DNA of 64,000 bases from Clostridium cylindrosporum DSM 605 (GTDB lineage: Bacteria; Bacillota; Clostridia; Clostridiales; Caloramatoraceae): assembly GCF_001047375.1 (NCBI RefSeq), contig NZ_LFVU01000026.1:186001-250000 (forward strand). The letters run 5' to 3'. Shown here piece after piece: positions 25,191 through 33,974 of this stretch (position 1 is the stretch's first letter; the number at the start of each line of letters is the position of its first letter). The notes under the pieces were generated by a model. The model did not search any database, was not told the DNA's origin, and saw nothing but the letters and a program-made list of their open reading frames with translations. Both the position numbers and the translations under genes were made by a program.

Positions 25191-25826
25191 CTATTTTGTT
25201 TTAAGTTCATCTACTATATTAATAACTTCTTCATCGGTAGTTTGCTGGAAGTTTTCGTAGTATGCCCCAACAGCATAAAAGTCGTAGGGTACTATTAGGC
25301 ATATAACTTCATCTACAATTTCTTCAAGCTGTGATATTACATCCTGAGCACCTACTGGTACTGCTAGGATAATTTTCTTTGCATTATGTTTTTTAATTGA
25401 TTCTATAGCAGCTTGTATAGTAAAGCCAGTTGCAATTCCATCATCGATAATTATAACTGTTCTTTTATTTACATCAGGGAAATCTTCATTTCCTTTATAT
25501 TTTTTCAGTCTTCTTTTAATCTCTTCTGTTTGCTTTGATATCTCTTCACCTAAATAGTCATGGGAGATATTTAGCATATCTAGGTATCTTTCATTAAAAA
25601 GATAGGTTCCATCTAAGGAAATAGCACCAATAGCAACTTCTTTATTTTGAGGGGCACCGATTTTTCTTGGTATAATTAAATCCCAGTCGAATCCAAGCCT
25701 TTTAATAGTGTCATAGGCTGTTACTATTCCTCCCCTTGGTATAGCAAGAACAATTGGATTATCATCTTTGAATTTCTCAAGAACTACAGAAAGCTTTTCT
25801 CCTGCATCTTTTCTATCTATAAACAT
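25191..25826 (-). CDS. Phosphoribosyltransferase-domain protein (COG1926-like)
   Basis: 211 residues. The PRPP-binding motif VIIIDDGIATGFTIQAAI lies at about 124-141. The N-terminal region FIDRKDAGEKLSVVLEKF, IPRGGIVTAYDTI and IPRKIGAPQN is typical of the COG1926 group, which is annotated as predicted phosphoribosyltransferase. The exact substrate of this group is unknown. GGAGAG precedes ATG 25826. It is followed by a weak terminator. It sits inside a stretch of sporulation-type genes, but no sporulation promoter was identified for it. Confidence 0.88.
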   Translation of the reverse strand: MFIDRKDAGEKLSVVLEKFKDDNPIVLAIPRGGIVTAYDTIKRLGFDWDLIIPRKIGAPQNKEVAIGAISLDGTYLFNERYLDMLNISHDYLGEEISKQTEEIKRRLKKYKGNEDFPDVNKRTVIIIDDGIATGFTIQAAIESIKKHNAKKIILAVPVGAQDVISQLEEIVDEVICLIVPYDFYAVGAYYENFQQTTDEEVINIVDELKTK

Positions 25827-25878
25827 AATATTAACTCTCCTTAATTTATCCCATAGTCAAAGGTGTTTAATATAATTT

Positions 25879-25912
25879 AAAAATGGCCTATCCACATGAT
25901 AGACCACTTTTT
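25879..25912 (-). terminator. Terminator of DUF2512 paralogue B
   Basis: Stem around 25881-25893 / 25899-25911 with two mismatches and loop CACAT, with a T-run. It is clearly related to the terminator at 21565-21597 (shared CCTATCCAxATGATAG core and the following TTTTTAAATAACTAT), so the duplication included the 3' flank. Confidence 0.65.
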
Positions 25913-25918
25913 AAATAA

Positions 25919-26452
25919 CTATTTATTTTTTTTACGTTGGTTCTTAGTATCCTTATTACAAGATACATTATTTGTATTATTTGAATTACTTGAATGCTCT
26001 CTTAGATCTCTAACTATTATATTATCATCAGCACCAAGGTCTTCTCCTGCTTCCATGTTGAAATTCGGCTTTTGATTCTCTAATACGTCAGATTCATATT
26101 TGGGGGAAAAGTCTTCGTTTTTAGCCAAGTATGCATGGAAGAAATATTCACCTACAGCTATAATAACTCCAAAGAGAATATAAGCAGTTGCAGGGAATCT
26201 AATACCGTATATAACTGCTATAGCATAAGCTGTTAGGATAGAAATAATACCATCACATATACAACCTACTATATTTCCTAAATTACGAAGGATTAGTAAG
26301 TCTCCAAGTAAATAGTTTATTATAGTACCCACTACTCCAACTACTAGTACAAATGTAAATGCACCAGTAGCTCCAAATAATGAAAATGCAATCCAAGCGG
26401 CTGCTAGTGTTAGTAAAAACTTAATTAATAATGCGGTTGATGTTCTACTCAT
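25919..26452 (-). CDS. DUF2512 (YndM-like) membrane protein, paralogue B
   Basis: 177 residues, four helices: MSRTSTALLIKFLLTLAAAWIAFSLFG, FVLVVGVVGTIINYLLGDLLILRNLGN, and two more, then EYFFHAYLA and FNMEAGEDLG. It is closest to paralogue A, sharing the ribosome-site region (GAAAGGGGTAATAAA), the promoter spacer and terminator. Its tail is basic and Asn-rich (NTNNVSCNKDTKNQRKKNK), unlike the acidic tail of A. No known function; forespore expression inferred from the promoter. Confidence 0.85.
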   Translation of the reverse strand: MSRTSTALLIKFLLTLAAAWIAFSLFGATGAFTFVLVVGVVGTIINYLLGDLLILRNLGNIVGCICDGIISILTAYAIAVIYGIRFPATAYILFGVIIAVGEYFFHAYLAKNEDFSPKYESDVLENQKPNFNMEAGEDLGADDNIIVRDLREHSSNSNNTNNVSCNKDTKNQRKKNK

Positions 26453-26498
26453 TTTATTACCCCTTTCAAAGTTGATTTTTAGATTGTAAGGCTAATAA

Positions 26499-26527
26499 AA
26501 GTATGTGTAGAAATCTGTAAAATATTC
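26499..26527 (-). promoter_or_regulatory. SigmaG/sigmaF-like promoter of DUF2512 paralogue B
   Basis: Reverse strand: GAATA (26527-26523), 17 bases, CATACTT (26505-26499), and a leader of about 40 nt. Confidence 0.6.
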
Positions 26528-26560
26528 TGGTTTTAATATTTGGAAGAGTCTAAATATATT

Positions 26561-27040
26561 TTAGTTTTTAGTCTTTTGCTTATTAATCTTATTATCTGTA
26601 TTGCTACTATTTATATCTGGATTAATTTCATTTCCTGCTTCAGTATTATAGTTAACTCTATTACTACGAAATAAGTCGTCATTAGGATTTGGTGCAACCT
26701 CTTTAGTTCTAAGTATATACATATGAAGAAAATATTCTATAATAGCTATAAGAACTCCATAGGTAATAAAGGAAATTATATTAGCATTGAAGCTAGCAGC
26801 AAATGAACCTACTATATAAGCTGTTATCATAGCGAGTCCACTATCAGATATAGTAGCTGTGAGATTTCCAAAGTTGCGAAGAACAAACAATTCACCTACT
26901 AAGTAATTTAAAACTGTAACAACTACGGAGAGTGTTAGTACAAATGCAAGGATATTATTAGCAATTAGTGAAAAAGAAATCCAAGTAGCAACTAGAGTAG
27001 CAATAAGTTTAGTTAATAAAAGACCTGTTGATTTACTCAT
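26561..27040 (-). CDS. DUF2512 (YndM-like) membrane protein, paralogue C
   Basis: 159 residues. MSKSTGLLLTKLIATLVATWISFSL, LVGELFVLRNFGN, two further helices, EYFLHMYIL, and the tail motif VNYNTEAGNEINPD in place of FNMEAGED. It is the most divergent copy, with a shorter basic tail ending NKINKQKTKN. GAGAGGTG precedes the ATG. It lies directly downstream of paralogue B's promoter region in a tandem arrangement, but has its own promoter. Function unknown. Confidence 0.85.
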   Translation of the reverse strand: MSKSTGLLLTKLIATLVATWISFSLIANNILAFVLTLSVVVTVLNYLVGELFVLRNFGNLTATISDSGLAMITAYIVGSFAASFNANIISFITYGVLIAIIEYFLHMYILRTKEVAPNPNDDLFRSNRVNYNTEAGNEINPDINSSNTDNKINKQKTKN

Positions 27041-27125
27041 TTTTCTACACCTCTCAAAAGCTTTATAAGTTCTATATTAAAAATTTTTATCATTAAAACT
27101 TAATTAGAATTTATAAGTTTAGTAG

Positions 27126-27154
27126 AAGTATGCGTAGAATTATATAAAGTATTC
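27126..27154 (-). promoter_or_regulatory. SigmaG/sigmaF-like promoter of DUF2512 paralogue C
   Basis: Reverse strand: GAATA (27154-27150), 17 bases, CATACTT (27132-27126). The spacer has drifted from the other two copies while the -35 and -10 are kept, which argues that the hexamers are under selection. Confidence 0.6.
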
Positions 27155-27169
27155 GGGTTAAAATATATC

Positions 27170-27868
27170 TTATATATCAGAAAAATTAAAATATACTTCC
27201 TGTAGCTTTTTAATATCCAACAACTTAAATCTATCTCTATGGTATGAGATTATCCCTTCTTTTTGTAGTTCAGAAAGTTCTCTAGATAGGGCACTACGAT
27301 TCACTGCTAAGTAGTTAGCAAGTTCCTCTCTATTAAATGGTATAGTTACCTCTGTTTTTTTGTCTATATGCATTTCAGATACTAAATAAAAAAGCAGCTT
27401 TTCCTTAGTTGTTTTCTTAGTTATACAGTGTATTCTATTATTTAGGTTAAGATTTTTCTTGGCTACTAGTTTAAGCATATTATCAATTATTTTCTTATGA
27501 AAACTACATGCATTACTACATACTGAAGTTATCTTCTCACCTCTTATGAGAAGAACAGTACTATCAACAACTGCTTGAGCTGACACTTCATATGCATCAA
27601 CCTTTCCTATGCAAAATGCCTCGCCAAATACCTGAGATGGTGAAGTGCTTGATATAACAATTCTATTTCCAAGTATATCTTCTTTTATAATGTTAATTTG
27701 TCCTTTAACAACAATTCCAAAGTAGTCAGCACTGTCACCATCATGCCAGATATAAGAACCCTTTGGGAATTCCTTTTCCTTTACGTCGAGACAATTTAAG
27801 GCGTAACTTATTTCCTTTTCATTTAGGCCATCAAATAGTGGAGAATTAGTATCATATATATTTTTCAA
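27170..27868 (-). CDS. Crp/Fnr-family regulator, divergent from hcp (HcpR-like)
   Basis: 232 residues. The cNMP-like beta-roll sensor domain spans about 10-125 (FPKGSYIWHDGDSADYFGIVVKGQINII, FGEAFCIG). A long helix follows, then a Crp-type helix-turn-helix with EELANYLAVNRSALSRELSELQKEGII. Cysteines in AFCIG and VCSNACSF are present, but not in an Fnr iron-sulfur pattern. TTG 27868 is preferred over GTG 27877 because AGAGGTGA overlaps the GTG. It is divergent from hcp. A perfect dyad in between is placed exactly for activation of hcp, so control of the nitrosative-stress gene hcp is likely. Confidence 0.85.
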   Translation of the reverse strand: MKNIYDTNSPLFDGLNEKEISYALNCLDVKEKEFPKGSYIWHDGDSADYFGIVVKGQINIIKEDILGNRIVISSTSPSQVFGEAFCIGKVDAYEVSAQAVVDSTVLLIRGEKITSVCSNACSFHKKIIDNMLKLVAKKNLNLNNRIHCITKKTTKEKLLFYLVSEMHIDKKTEVTIPFNREELANYLAVNRSALSRELSELQKEGIISYHRDRFKLLDIKKLQEVYFNFSDI

Positions 27869-27884
27869 AAAAATCACCTCTTAA

Positions 27885-27926
27885 GTTGCAATTGCAACAT
27901 AAACTTTTATTAGAGTGTATTATACT
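27885..27926 (+). promoter_or_regulatory. Crp/Fnr operator and hcp promoter
   Basis: GTTGCAATTGCAAC (27885-27898) is a perfect 14-bp palindrome centred at 27891.5. A -10 TATACT lies at 27921-27926, with the start expected near 27933. The dyad is therefore at about -41.5, the standard class II position for Crp/Fnr activators. No good -35 is present, as expected for such promoters. The dyad is also 17 bases from the regulator start codon, so autoregulation is possible. Confidence 0.65.
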
Positions 27927-28023
27927 ATGATTAACAAGTCAAGACAACATTACTTAACAAGCAGTAGTTAAGAAGAAATATAAGAAATATTATTAGAAGC
28001 AATTAGAAGGAGAAGATATAAAT

Positions 28024-29733
28024 ATGATTAATTGTTTAATAAATAAATATAAAAAATACTTCGGTAAAAGTGAAGCTGAAATTCAGCAAATGTTCTGTTT
28101 CCAATGCCAAGAAGCAGCAGGGGGAAAGGGATGTTCTAAAGTTGGTGTTTGTGGAAAGAAGCCAGAAACAGCAGGACTACAAGATACTTTAGTTTATACA
28201 CTAAAGGGAATTTCATACCTAGCTAATAAGGCGAATAATGCAGGAATCAAAACAAAGGATGCTGATGAATTTGTTATGAATGGACTATTTATGACAATCA
28301 CTAACGCAAACTTTGATGATGAAAGATTCGTAGAAGAAATACTAAAAGGTTTAAAATTAAGAGACAGCCTAAAGGATAAACTAGCAGCTAAGAAGATTAA
28401 GTTCGATAAGGCTCTAGATGTAGTAAGATGGACAGCTAAAACATCTGAAGATATTAAGGCTAAGGCAAATGCTAAGGAAGTTGGAGTTCTTTCAACTGAT
28501 AACGAAGATTTAAGATCTCTTAGAGAACTAATCACTTATGGACTAAAAGGTCTAACTGCATATGCTCATCATGCAGCTAACCTAAAATTTGAAAGTGAAG
28601 ATATATATAAATTTGTGCACAAGGCTATGGCAGCACTAGTTGATGATTCACTAAGCAGTGGAGATTTAATAGCTCTAACACTTGAAACAGGTAAATACGG
28701 TGTTGATGTAATGGCTCTACTAGATAAGGCTAATACATCAAGATTCGGTAACCCAGAAATTACAGAGGTTAATATAGGTGTTAGAAATAACCCAGCAATT
28801 CTTATTAGTGGACATGATCTAAACGACATGGAACAACTATTAGAACAAACAAATGGTACTGGAGTAGATGTATATACTCATAGTGAAATGCTACCAGCTA
28901 ATTACTACCCAGCATTTAAGAAGTATGATCACTTTGTAGGAAATTACGGAAATGCATGGTGGAAGCAATTAGAAGAGTTTAAGACATTTAATGGTCCTAT
29001 ACTATTTACAACAAACTGTATAGTTCCACCAAGAGATGAGGAAATAAGAAAGAGAATATTTACTACAGGTGCATCAGGATACCCAGGATGTACTCATATA
29101 GAAGAAGATAAAAACGGTAAGAAGGATTTCTCAAAGGTTATTGAAATGGCTAAGAAATGTAAACCACCAGTAGAAATTGAAAAGGGTAAAATAGTAGGTG
29201 GATTCGCACATGCACAGGTATTTGCAGTAGCAGATAAGGTAGTAGAAGCAGTTAAAACAGGTGCTATTAAGAAGTTCTTCGTAATGGCAGGTTGTGACGG
29301 TAGAATGAAGTCTAGAGATTACTATGCTGAATTTGCTTCAAAACTACCAAAGGATACTGTTATATTAACAGCAGGTTGCGCGAAGTATAAATACAACAAA
29401 CTTGATTTAGGTGATATAGGGGGAATTCCAAGAGTTCTTGATGCTGGTCAATGTAACGACTCATATTCACTAGCAGTTATAGCACTTAAACTTAAGGAAA
29501 TATTCGAACTTGAAGATATTAATGAATTACCAATTGCATATAATATCGCATGGTATGAGCAAAAGGCTGTAATAGTTTTACTTGCTCTGCTACACCTAGG
29601 AGTTAAGAACATACACCTAGGACCAACTCTACCAGCTTTCCTTTCACCAAATGTAGCTAAGGTACTAGTTGAAAACTTTGGAATAGCTGGAATTGGAACA
29701 GTTGATGAAGATTTAAAACTATTCTTATCATAA
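28024..29733 (+). CDS. hcp: Hydroxylamine reductase / hybrid-cluster protein Hcp (class I)
   Basis: 569 residues. The N-terminal cubane motif is [19 protein letters not shown], which is Cx2Cx8Cx5C, the class I pattern of strict anaerobes. Later residues that bind the hybrid cluster lie in [33 protein letters not shown] and GQCNDSYS. Hcp reduces hydroxylamine in vitro and nitric oxide in vivo. ATG 28024 follows AAGGAGAAG and adds 22 residues before the usual MFCFQCQ start; the internal ATG 28090 has no ribosome site. The divergent Crp/Fnr protein is the expected regulator. Cytosolic. Confidence 0.96.
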   Translation: MINCLINKYKKYFGKSEAEIQQMFCFQCQEAAGGKGCSKVGVCGKKPETAGLQDTLVYTLKGISYLANKANNAGIKTKDADEFVMNGLFMTITNANFDDERFVEEILKGLKLRDSLKDKLAAKKIKFDKALDVVRWTAKTSEDIKAKANAKEVGVLSTDNEDLRSLRELITYGLKGLTAYAHHAANLKFESEDIYKFVHKAMAALVDDSLSSGDLIALTLETGKYGVDVMALLDKANTSRFGNPEITEVNIGVRNNPAILISGHDLNDMEQLLEQTNGTGVDVYTHSEMLPANYYPAFKKYDHFVGNYGNAWWKQLEEFKTFNGPILFTTNCIVPPRDEEIRKRIFTTGASGYPGCTHIEEDKNGKKDFSKVIEMAKKCKPPVEIEKGKIVGGFAHAQVFAVADKVVEAVKTGAIKKFFVMAGCDGRMKSRDYYAEFASKLPKDTVILTAGCAKYKYNKLDLGDIGGIPRVLDAGQCNDSYSLAVIALKLKEIFELEDINELPIAYNIAWYEQKAVIVLLALLHLGVKNIHLGPTLPAFLSPNVAKVLVENFGIAGIGTVDEDLKLFLS

Positions 29734-29749
29734 TAGCATTATATAAATC

Positions 29750-29783
29750 AAAGACATCTGCAGTATTTGTAGATGTCTTTGTT
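29750..29783 (+). terminator. Terminator after hcp
   Basis: AAAGACATCTGCA / TGTAGATGTCTTT, 13 bp with one wobble, loop GTATT, followed by TTTGTTG. Confidence 0.8.
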
Positions 29784-29928
29784 GTAATATGTTGATATAG
29801 ATTGAAAAATGAGGAACATTCTGATATTATTTTACAGTGGATATATTTATGTAAATAAATTACTTTATTTCATAAAGTATATAGAATGTATATGCGTTTT
29901 AGAAAGGTAATAATTAAGAGTGTTCAAA

Positions 29929-32043
29929 ATGGAGATTACTAATATTAAAGAAAAGTTTTTAGATAGGTTAAGAAGTAGATATCTTAGTGCGCTTATATAT
30001 ATAGTGCTATTTGCAGGGTCTATATATTTAGGTAATAAGAATTTCTTGGTGTATCATACTGTAATAGAGTTAGTTGGGGTTATAATTGGTTTTGCTATGA
30101 GCATAATTTCTATTAATACCTATAATTTAAACAAGGATAATAGAATAATATTTCTTGGAGTAGCCTTTGGGTTTATAGCCTTTACTAGCTTAATACATCT
30201 ACTAGGATATAAAGGGATGAATATAAGTAATATATTGACCTTCAATACTTCTATACAACTATGGCTGGTTGGTACATATATACAAAGTATATCTTTTTTA
30301 ATTTGTTTTATGTTACCACATAAGAGATATAGTTTAGCAAGATTATTATTTACATATTCACTTATATTAGGGTTAGTTCTTATTTCTATATTTTATCTGC
30401 ATGTTTTTCCAGCTGTTTATATAGAGGGCGTTGGATTTACTCATTTTAAATTAATAATTGGGTATATTAATTGTGGAATTCTATTAATTGGACTTTTATA
30501 TCTAATAAAGAACAAACCTAAGAATCTAAGTAAGGCTGATAAAGCTTTGAATTTTTCTATAGTATTTAAAGCAATATCAGAGTTAATTTTTCTTTTTTAT
30601 AGTAGCGTTGGTGACTTTTATAGTGTTATAGGACATGTATTTGAGTTATTATCTTTTTATTATATATATATTGCTTTAGTTCGATCAAGCCTTCAAGAGC
30701 CTCACTATTCTCTTATTGAATTAAATAATATTTTAAGTAATAAGAACGAAAGACTAGAAAGTTTAGTTAATAGACTAGCCTTAGAATGTGAAGAAAGAAA
30801 AAAAGTTGAAGTTGAGAGGCAAAGGAAGAAACAAATATTAAATGGAATATTAGAATCTGTAGTAGATGGGATATTAGTTATAAATAATAATGGAAAGATA
30901 CTACGTGTAAATAATCAATTTATAAATATGCTAAATATCCCCTTTGATGTTAATTCTAAAACTACTAATCATGAAGTTATAGATTTTGTTATGAAGCAAA
31001 TTGAGAATCCAGAGGAATTTTTAGATCATATTAAAAATGAGTGGAAAATAGAGAAAGAATATATACAGTATATGTATCTAAAAGATGGAAGAATAATAGA
31101 AACATCATCTGTTCCTCTTTTCGATAACAACACTATTCAAGGAAGAGTAATTGTATATAGAGATATTACTGAGAAGAGGAAAATTGAAGAACTACAAAAG
31201 CAGGTAGAGATAAGACAAGCTTCACTAGAAAAAGCAAGAGAATTTGATCAACTGAAAACTGACTTTTTCTGTACTGTATCCCACGAACTTAAAACCCCAA
31301 TTAATATTATTTTAGGGGTTATACAGCTAGCGGCATACACAAATGAAGGTAGTTCAGAGTGTGTAAATGGGTTTTCTAATAAGTACATTAAGATGATGAA
31401 ACAAAACTGTTATAGATTAATAAAACTCGCTAATAACCTTATAGATATTACTAAAATCGATGCAGGTTATACAGAGATGAAAATTAGAAACCATAATATT
31501 GTTTCTGTTATTGAAGATATTACATTATCAGTAGCAGAGTACGTTAAGAGCAAAGATATTTCTCTAGTTTTTGATACCGATATAGAGGTGAAGACTATTG
31601 CATGTGATGGTGAACAGTTAGAAAGAGTAATGCTTAATCTATTATCAAATGCAATTAAGTATACAGATGCAAAGGGTGAAATAGAAGTATATATAAAAGA
31701 TAAGGAAGATTCCGTAGTTATATCCGTAAAGGATAGTGGTGTTGGCATACCAAAGGATAAGATAGATATAGTTTTCGATAGATTTAGACAGGTTGACTCT
31801 ACCTTAACAAGACAAAAAGAGGGTAGTGGAATAGGTCTTGCCCTTGTTAAATCAATAATAGAAAAGCATGGAGGAAGTATTTCACTAAAAAGTGAAATAG
31901 GTAAAGGTAGTGAATTTATAATTGAATTACCTGTAAAAGTAGTTGATGAGAACATTGTAGATGAAGTAGCTGCAACTAAGGATATGAATGTAGATAGGAT
32001 AAACATAGAGTTTTCTGATATATATGAATTAAATGTATACTAG
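29929..32043 (+). CDS. Membrane sensor histidine kinase (MASE3-PAS-HisKA-HATPase), orphan, copy 1
   Basis: 704 residues. About eight helices in the first 245 fit a MASE3-type sensor. Next come a coiled coil (NERLESLVNRLALECEERKK), a PAS domain (GILESVVDGILVINNNGK), and DHp with H452 in CTVSHELKTPINIILG. The ATPase has N-box QLERVMLNLLSNAIKYT, DSGVGIP and GSGIGLALVKS. The last 25 residues end MNVDRINIEFSDIYELNVY, almost invariant in all three copies. ATG 29929 aligns with the starts of the other copies and all three then have the histidine at 452. No response regulator is adjacent. Confidence 0.93.
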   Translation: MEITNIKEKFLDRLRSRYLSALIYIVLFAGSIYLGNKNFLVYHTVIELVGVIIGFAMSIISINTYNLNKDNRIIFLGVAFGFIAFTSLIHLLGYKGMNISNILTFNTSIQLWLVGTYIQSISFLICFMLPHKRYSLARLLFTYSLILGLVLISIFYLHVFPAVYIEGVGFTHFKLIIGYINCGILLIGLLYLIKNKPKNLSKADKALNFSIVFKAISELIFLFYSSVGDFYSVIGHVFELLSFYYIYIALVRSSLQEPHYSLIELNNILSNKNERLESLVNRLALECEERKKVEVERQRKKQILNGILESVVDGILVINNNGKILRVNNQFINMLNIPFDVNSKTTNHEVIDFVMKQIENPEEFLDHIKNEWKIEKEYIQYMYLKDGRIIETSSVPLFDNNTIQGRVIVYRDITEKRKIEELQKQVEIRQASLEKAREFDQLKTDFFCTVSHELKTPINIILGVIQLAAYTNEGSSECVNGFSNKYIKMMKQNCYRLIKLANNLIDITKIDAGYTEMKIRNHNIVSVIEDITLSVAEYVKSKDISLVFDTDIEVKTIACDGEQLERVMLNLLSNAIKYTDAKGEIEVYIKDKEDSVVISVKDSGVGIPKDKIDIVFDRFRQVDSTLTRQKEGSGIGLALVKSIIEKHGGSISLKSEIGKGSEFIIELPVKVVDENIVDEVAATKDMNVDRINIEFSDIYELNVY

Positions 32044-32084
32044 AAAAATATCTTTATAAAACTTAATATAAAAAGCTTTATGTT

Positions 32085-32140
32085 AAAGGGGGCTGTCTCG
32101 CTATAGAAGTTACTTTCTATTTTGAGACAGACCCTTTAAT
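32085..32140. terminator. Bidirectional terminator between kinase 1 and the anti-sigma gene
   Basis: AAAGGG..CTGTCTC (32085-32099) pairs with GAGACAG.CCCTTT (32124-32136), with a small asymmetric bulge and an inner ATAGAA/TTCTAT stem, between convergent genes. Confidence 0.8.
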
Positions 32141-32143
32141 AAT

Positions 32144-33169
32144 TTATTTTAAAGGCAATTCAATTCTCCTAAAGTTTGGTGAGTTTTTATCATCATATTC
32201 TACTATAATTTTACTAGGAATTTTCTTCATAGGTTTAAATTTCTCTAAACCACTATATCCCCAGAAGTCATCACCATAACCACTTCCTCCAATAACTTCG
32301 ATAACATTTTCGTTTTCATTTTTAAATTTTAATTTACTACTATCAAAGTCAGAATTATTTGCACTAAATAGAATAACTGTAGATATTGGAGAGAAGCTTA
32401 ACTTTTCGAATGTGAAAGTAACATTCTTTCCATTATCATTTTTAATTATAAGTTGCTTGTTAAGGAAATATGTTTTAATACTTTTAGAGATTTTTTCCTT
32501 AGAGTAAAAGAAACCAAATTTCCAATTTCCATTAATTCTATTAACTTTTTTAAAATCAATTTCTACATCAAGGTTTTGTGAAATATTTTTTGTGTATATA
32601 TCATAATCTTCAATTACCTGAACAGTATAATCATTAATTATTTTATAATTAGCCCTTGATGCACCGCCAAAGTCCTTACCATTAAACTTTATACTTTTAC
32701 CAGGAGTATATGGGTATGAAGTAGTCCAACCTTTAGTGATTTCAGAGAACTTTTTATCGGATTTTATTGTGTATATTAACCTAAAGCTAAAGTCATCCAT
32801 AACTACTTCATCTATTTTAACCTCATATCCTTTGTCCTTTTTTACTTTTCCTACGACCTGAGTATAATCTTCAAAGTTTCCTCCATATGAGGAATCAAAG
32901 CTCTTGAATACTGAATTTAGTATTGGTATATTTTCAGCAAGTGCAGTAAATGAAAGCTTAGGTATAATTGATGAGGATAGAAGAATTAGTAATATCCCAG
33001 ATACAATTAATCTAGTTTTAAATATAACTCTGTGTTTTTTTACTTTAATTGAATTTTTTATATTGTTTTTAATTCTCTTCTTAGCTATATCATCAAGTTC
33101 TAGATTAACTGAATTTATCTCATCTAAATCAACTTCTATATCATTAAATTTCTTGTATATATTGCTCAT
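32144..33169 (-). CDS. Membrane anti-sigma factor-like protein with DUF4179 domain
   Basis: 341 residues. A cytosolic N-terminus of about 50 residues is followed by one membrane helix (VSGILLILLSSSIIPKLSFTALA) and a beta-rich outside domain of about 260 residues. That domain begins NIPILNSVFKSFDSSYGG, the mark of DUF4179. In clostridia and bacilli such proteins are encoded after ECF-type sigma factors and are taken as their anti-sigma or signal-sensing partners. The ATG follows GGGAGG and overlaps the sigma gene by 26 bases, implying coupled translation. The signal is unknown. Confidence 0.82.
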   Translation of the reverse strand: MSNIYKKFNDIEVDLDEINSVNLELDDIAKKRIKNNIKNSIKVKKHRVIFKTRLIVSGILLILLSSSIIPKLSFTALAENIPILNSVFKSFDSSYGGNFEDYTQVVGKVKKDKGYEVKIDEVVMDDFSFRLIYTIKSDKKFSEITKGWTTSYPYTPGKSIKFNGKDFGGASRANYKIINDYTVQVIEDYDIYTKNISQNLDVEIDFKKVNRINGNWKFGFFYSKEKISKSIKTYFLNKQLIIKNDNGKNVTFTFEKLSFSPISTVILFSANNSDFDSSKLKFKNENENVIEVIGGSGYGDDFWGYSGLEKFKPMKKIPSKIIVEYDDKNSPNFRRIELPLK

Positions 33170-33734
33170 TAATGGTTTCCTCCCTTTGAGAAGATAGTAA
33201 TTTTTGTTTTAATAATTTTTTACCCCTTGAAAGCCTTGTATCCACAACGTTTCTTGATACAGAAAGTTTAACTGCGATGCCATTTATGCTTTCTTCTAGG
33301 TAAAATCTCATTAAAAATATCTTTCTATCAATTTCATTCATTTCATTAATATAGGCAAGTATCTCTTTCCTATTTTCATTTATGAGTATCTTATCCTCTG
33401 TTGTAAAGTCAGAGGCAATTACACAATCATTAATATTAATTACTTCTTTATTCTTTGAAATTTTTCTTTGATAGTCTATAGCCTTATATTTAGCAATTAC
33501 GCAAATCCAATGAATGAATTTTTCAGGTTTTCCTGAAAACATATTTGAGTTATCCCATATAGCGAGGAGTACATCATTTAAGCATTCTTCAATTATTTCT
33601 TTTTCATCGTAACTTCCTAGAACTTTGTATATAACCTTATACAACAGGTTACTATATGTATCAACTAAAAAGTCCAAGGCTTTTAAATTCCTATTTTGCA
33701 ATTGCTTAGCTAGGTTAGTTTCAGTTATTTTCAA
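33144..33734 (-). CDS. ECF-type RNA polymerase sigma factor
   Basis: 196 residues. Region 2 covers about 15-95: ALDFLVDTYSNLLYKVIYKVLG, DEKEIIEECLNDVLLAIWDN, and FIHWICVIAKYKAIDYQRK. Region 4 covers about 125-180: IDRKIFLMRFYLEESINGIAVKLSVSRNVVDTRLSRGKKLLKQ. It therefore has the two domains of an ECF sigma. The start is TTG 33734 with AAAGGAG nine bases upstream; no ATG fits. It is cotranscribed with the overlapping DUF4179 anti-sigma gene. An ECF-like promoter is found 44 bases upstream, suggesting autoregulation. Confidence 0.9.
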   Translation of the reverse strand: MKITETNLAKQLQNRNLKALDFLVDTYSNLLYKVIYKVLGSYDEKEIIEECLNDVLLAIWDNSNMFSGKPEKFIHWICVIAKYKAIDYQRKISKNKEVININDCVIASDFTTEDKILINENRKEILAYINEMNEIDRKIFLMRFYLEESINGIAVKLSVSRNVVDTRLSRGKKLLKQKLLSSQREETINEQYIQEI

Positions 33735-33777
33735 ATCTTCTATCTCCTTTACCTGTATTTGAGAGCCTTTATCTATA

Positions 33778-33806
33778 TAAACGAAGTATCTACCTGATTT
33801 CTTACA
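33778..33806 (-). promoter_or_regulatory. Candidate ECF-type autoregulated promoter
   Basis: Reverse strand: TGTAAG (33806-33801), 17 bases, CGTTTA (33783-33778). This matches the general TGWAAC / CGT style of ECF promoters and would give a leader of about 35 nt before the sigma gene. Confidence 0.45.
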
Positions 33807-33974
33807 GCAAAAGTAAAAAATATCTTTTAATTACCTAAATTGAAAAATAAATATAGCATGATTTTCCAGGGAATAAAAGATAGTTTATTAATATATGTTT
33901 AAATTAATTATATTTCTATGTAAAATGTTCTTAGAAAGATAAAATAATAAACGTAATAGTATGGAGGAATTATA

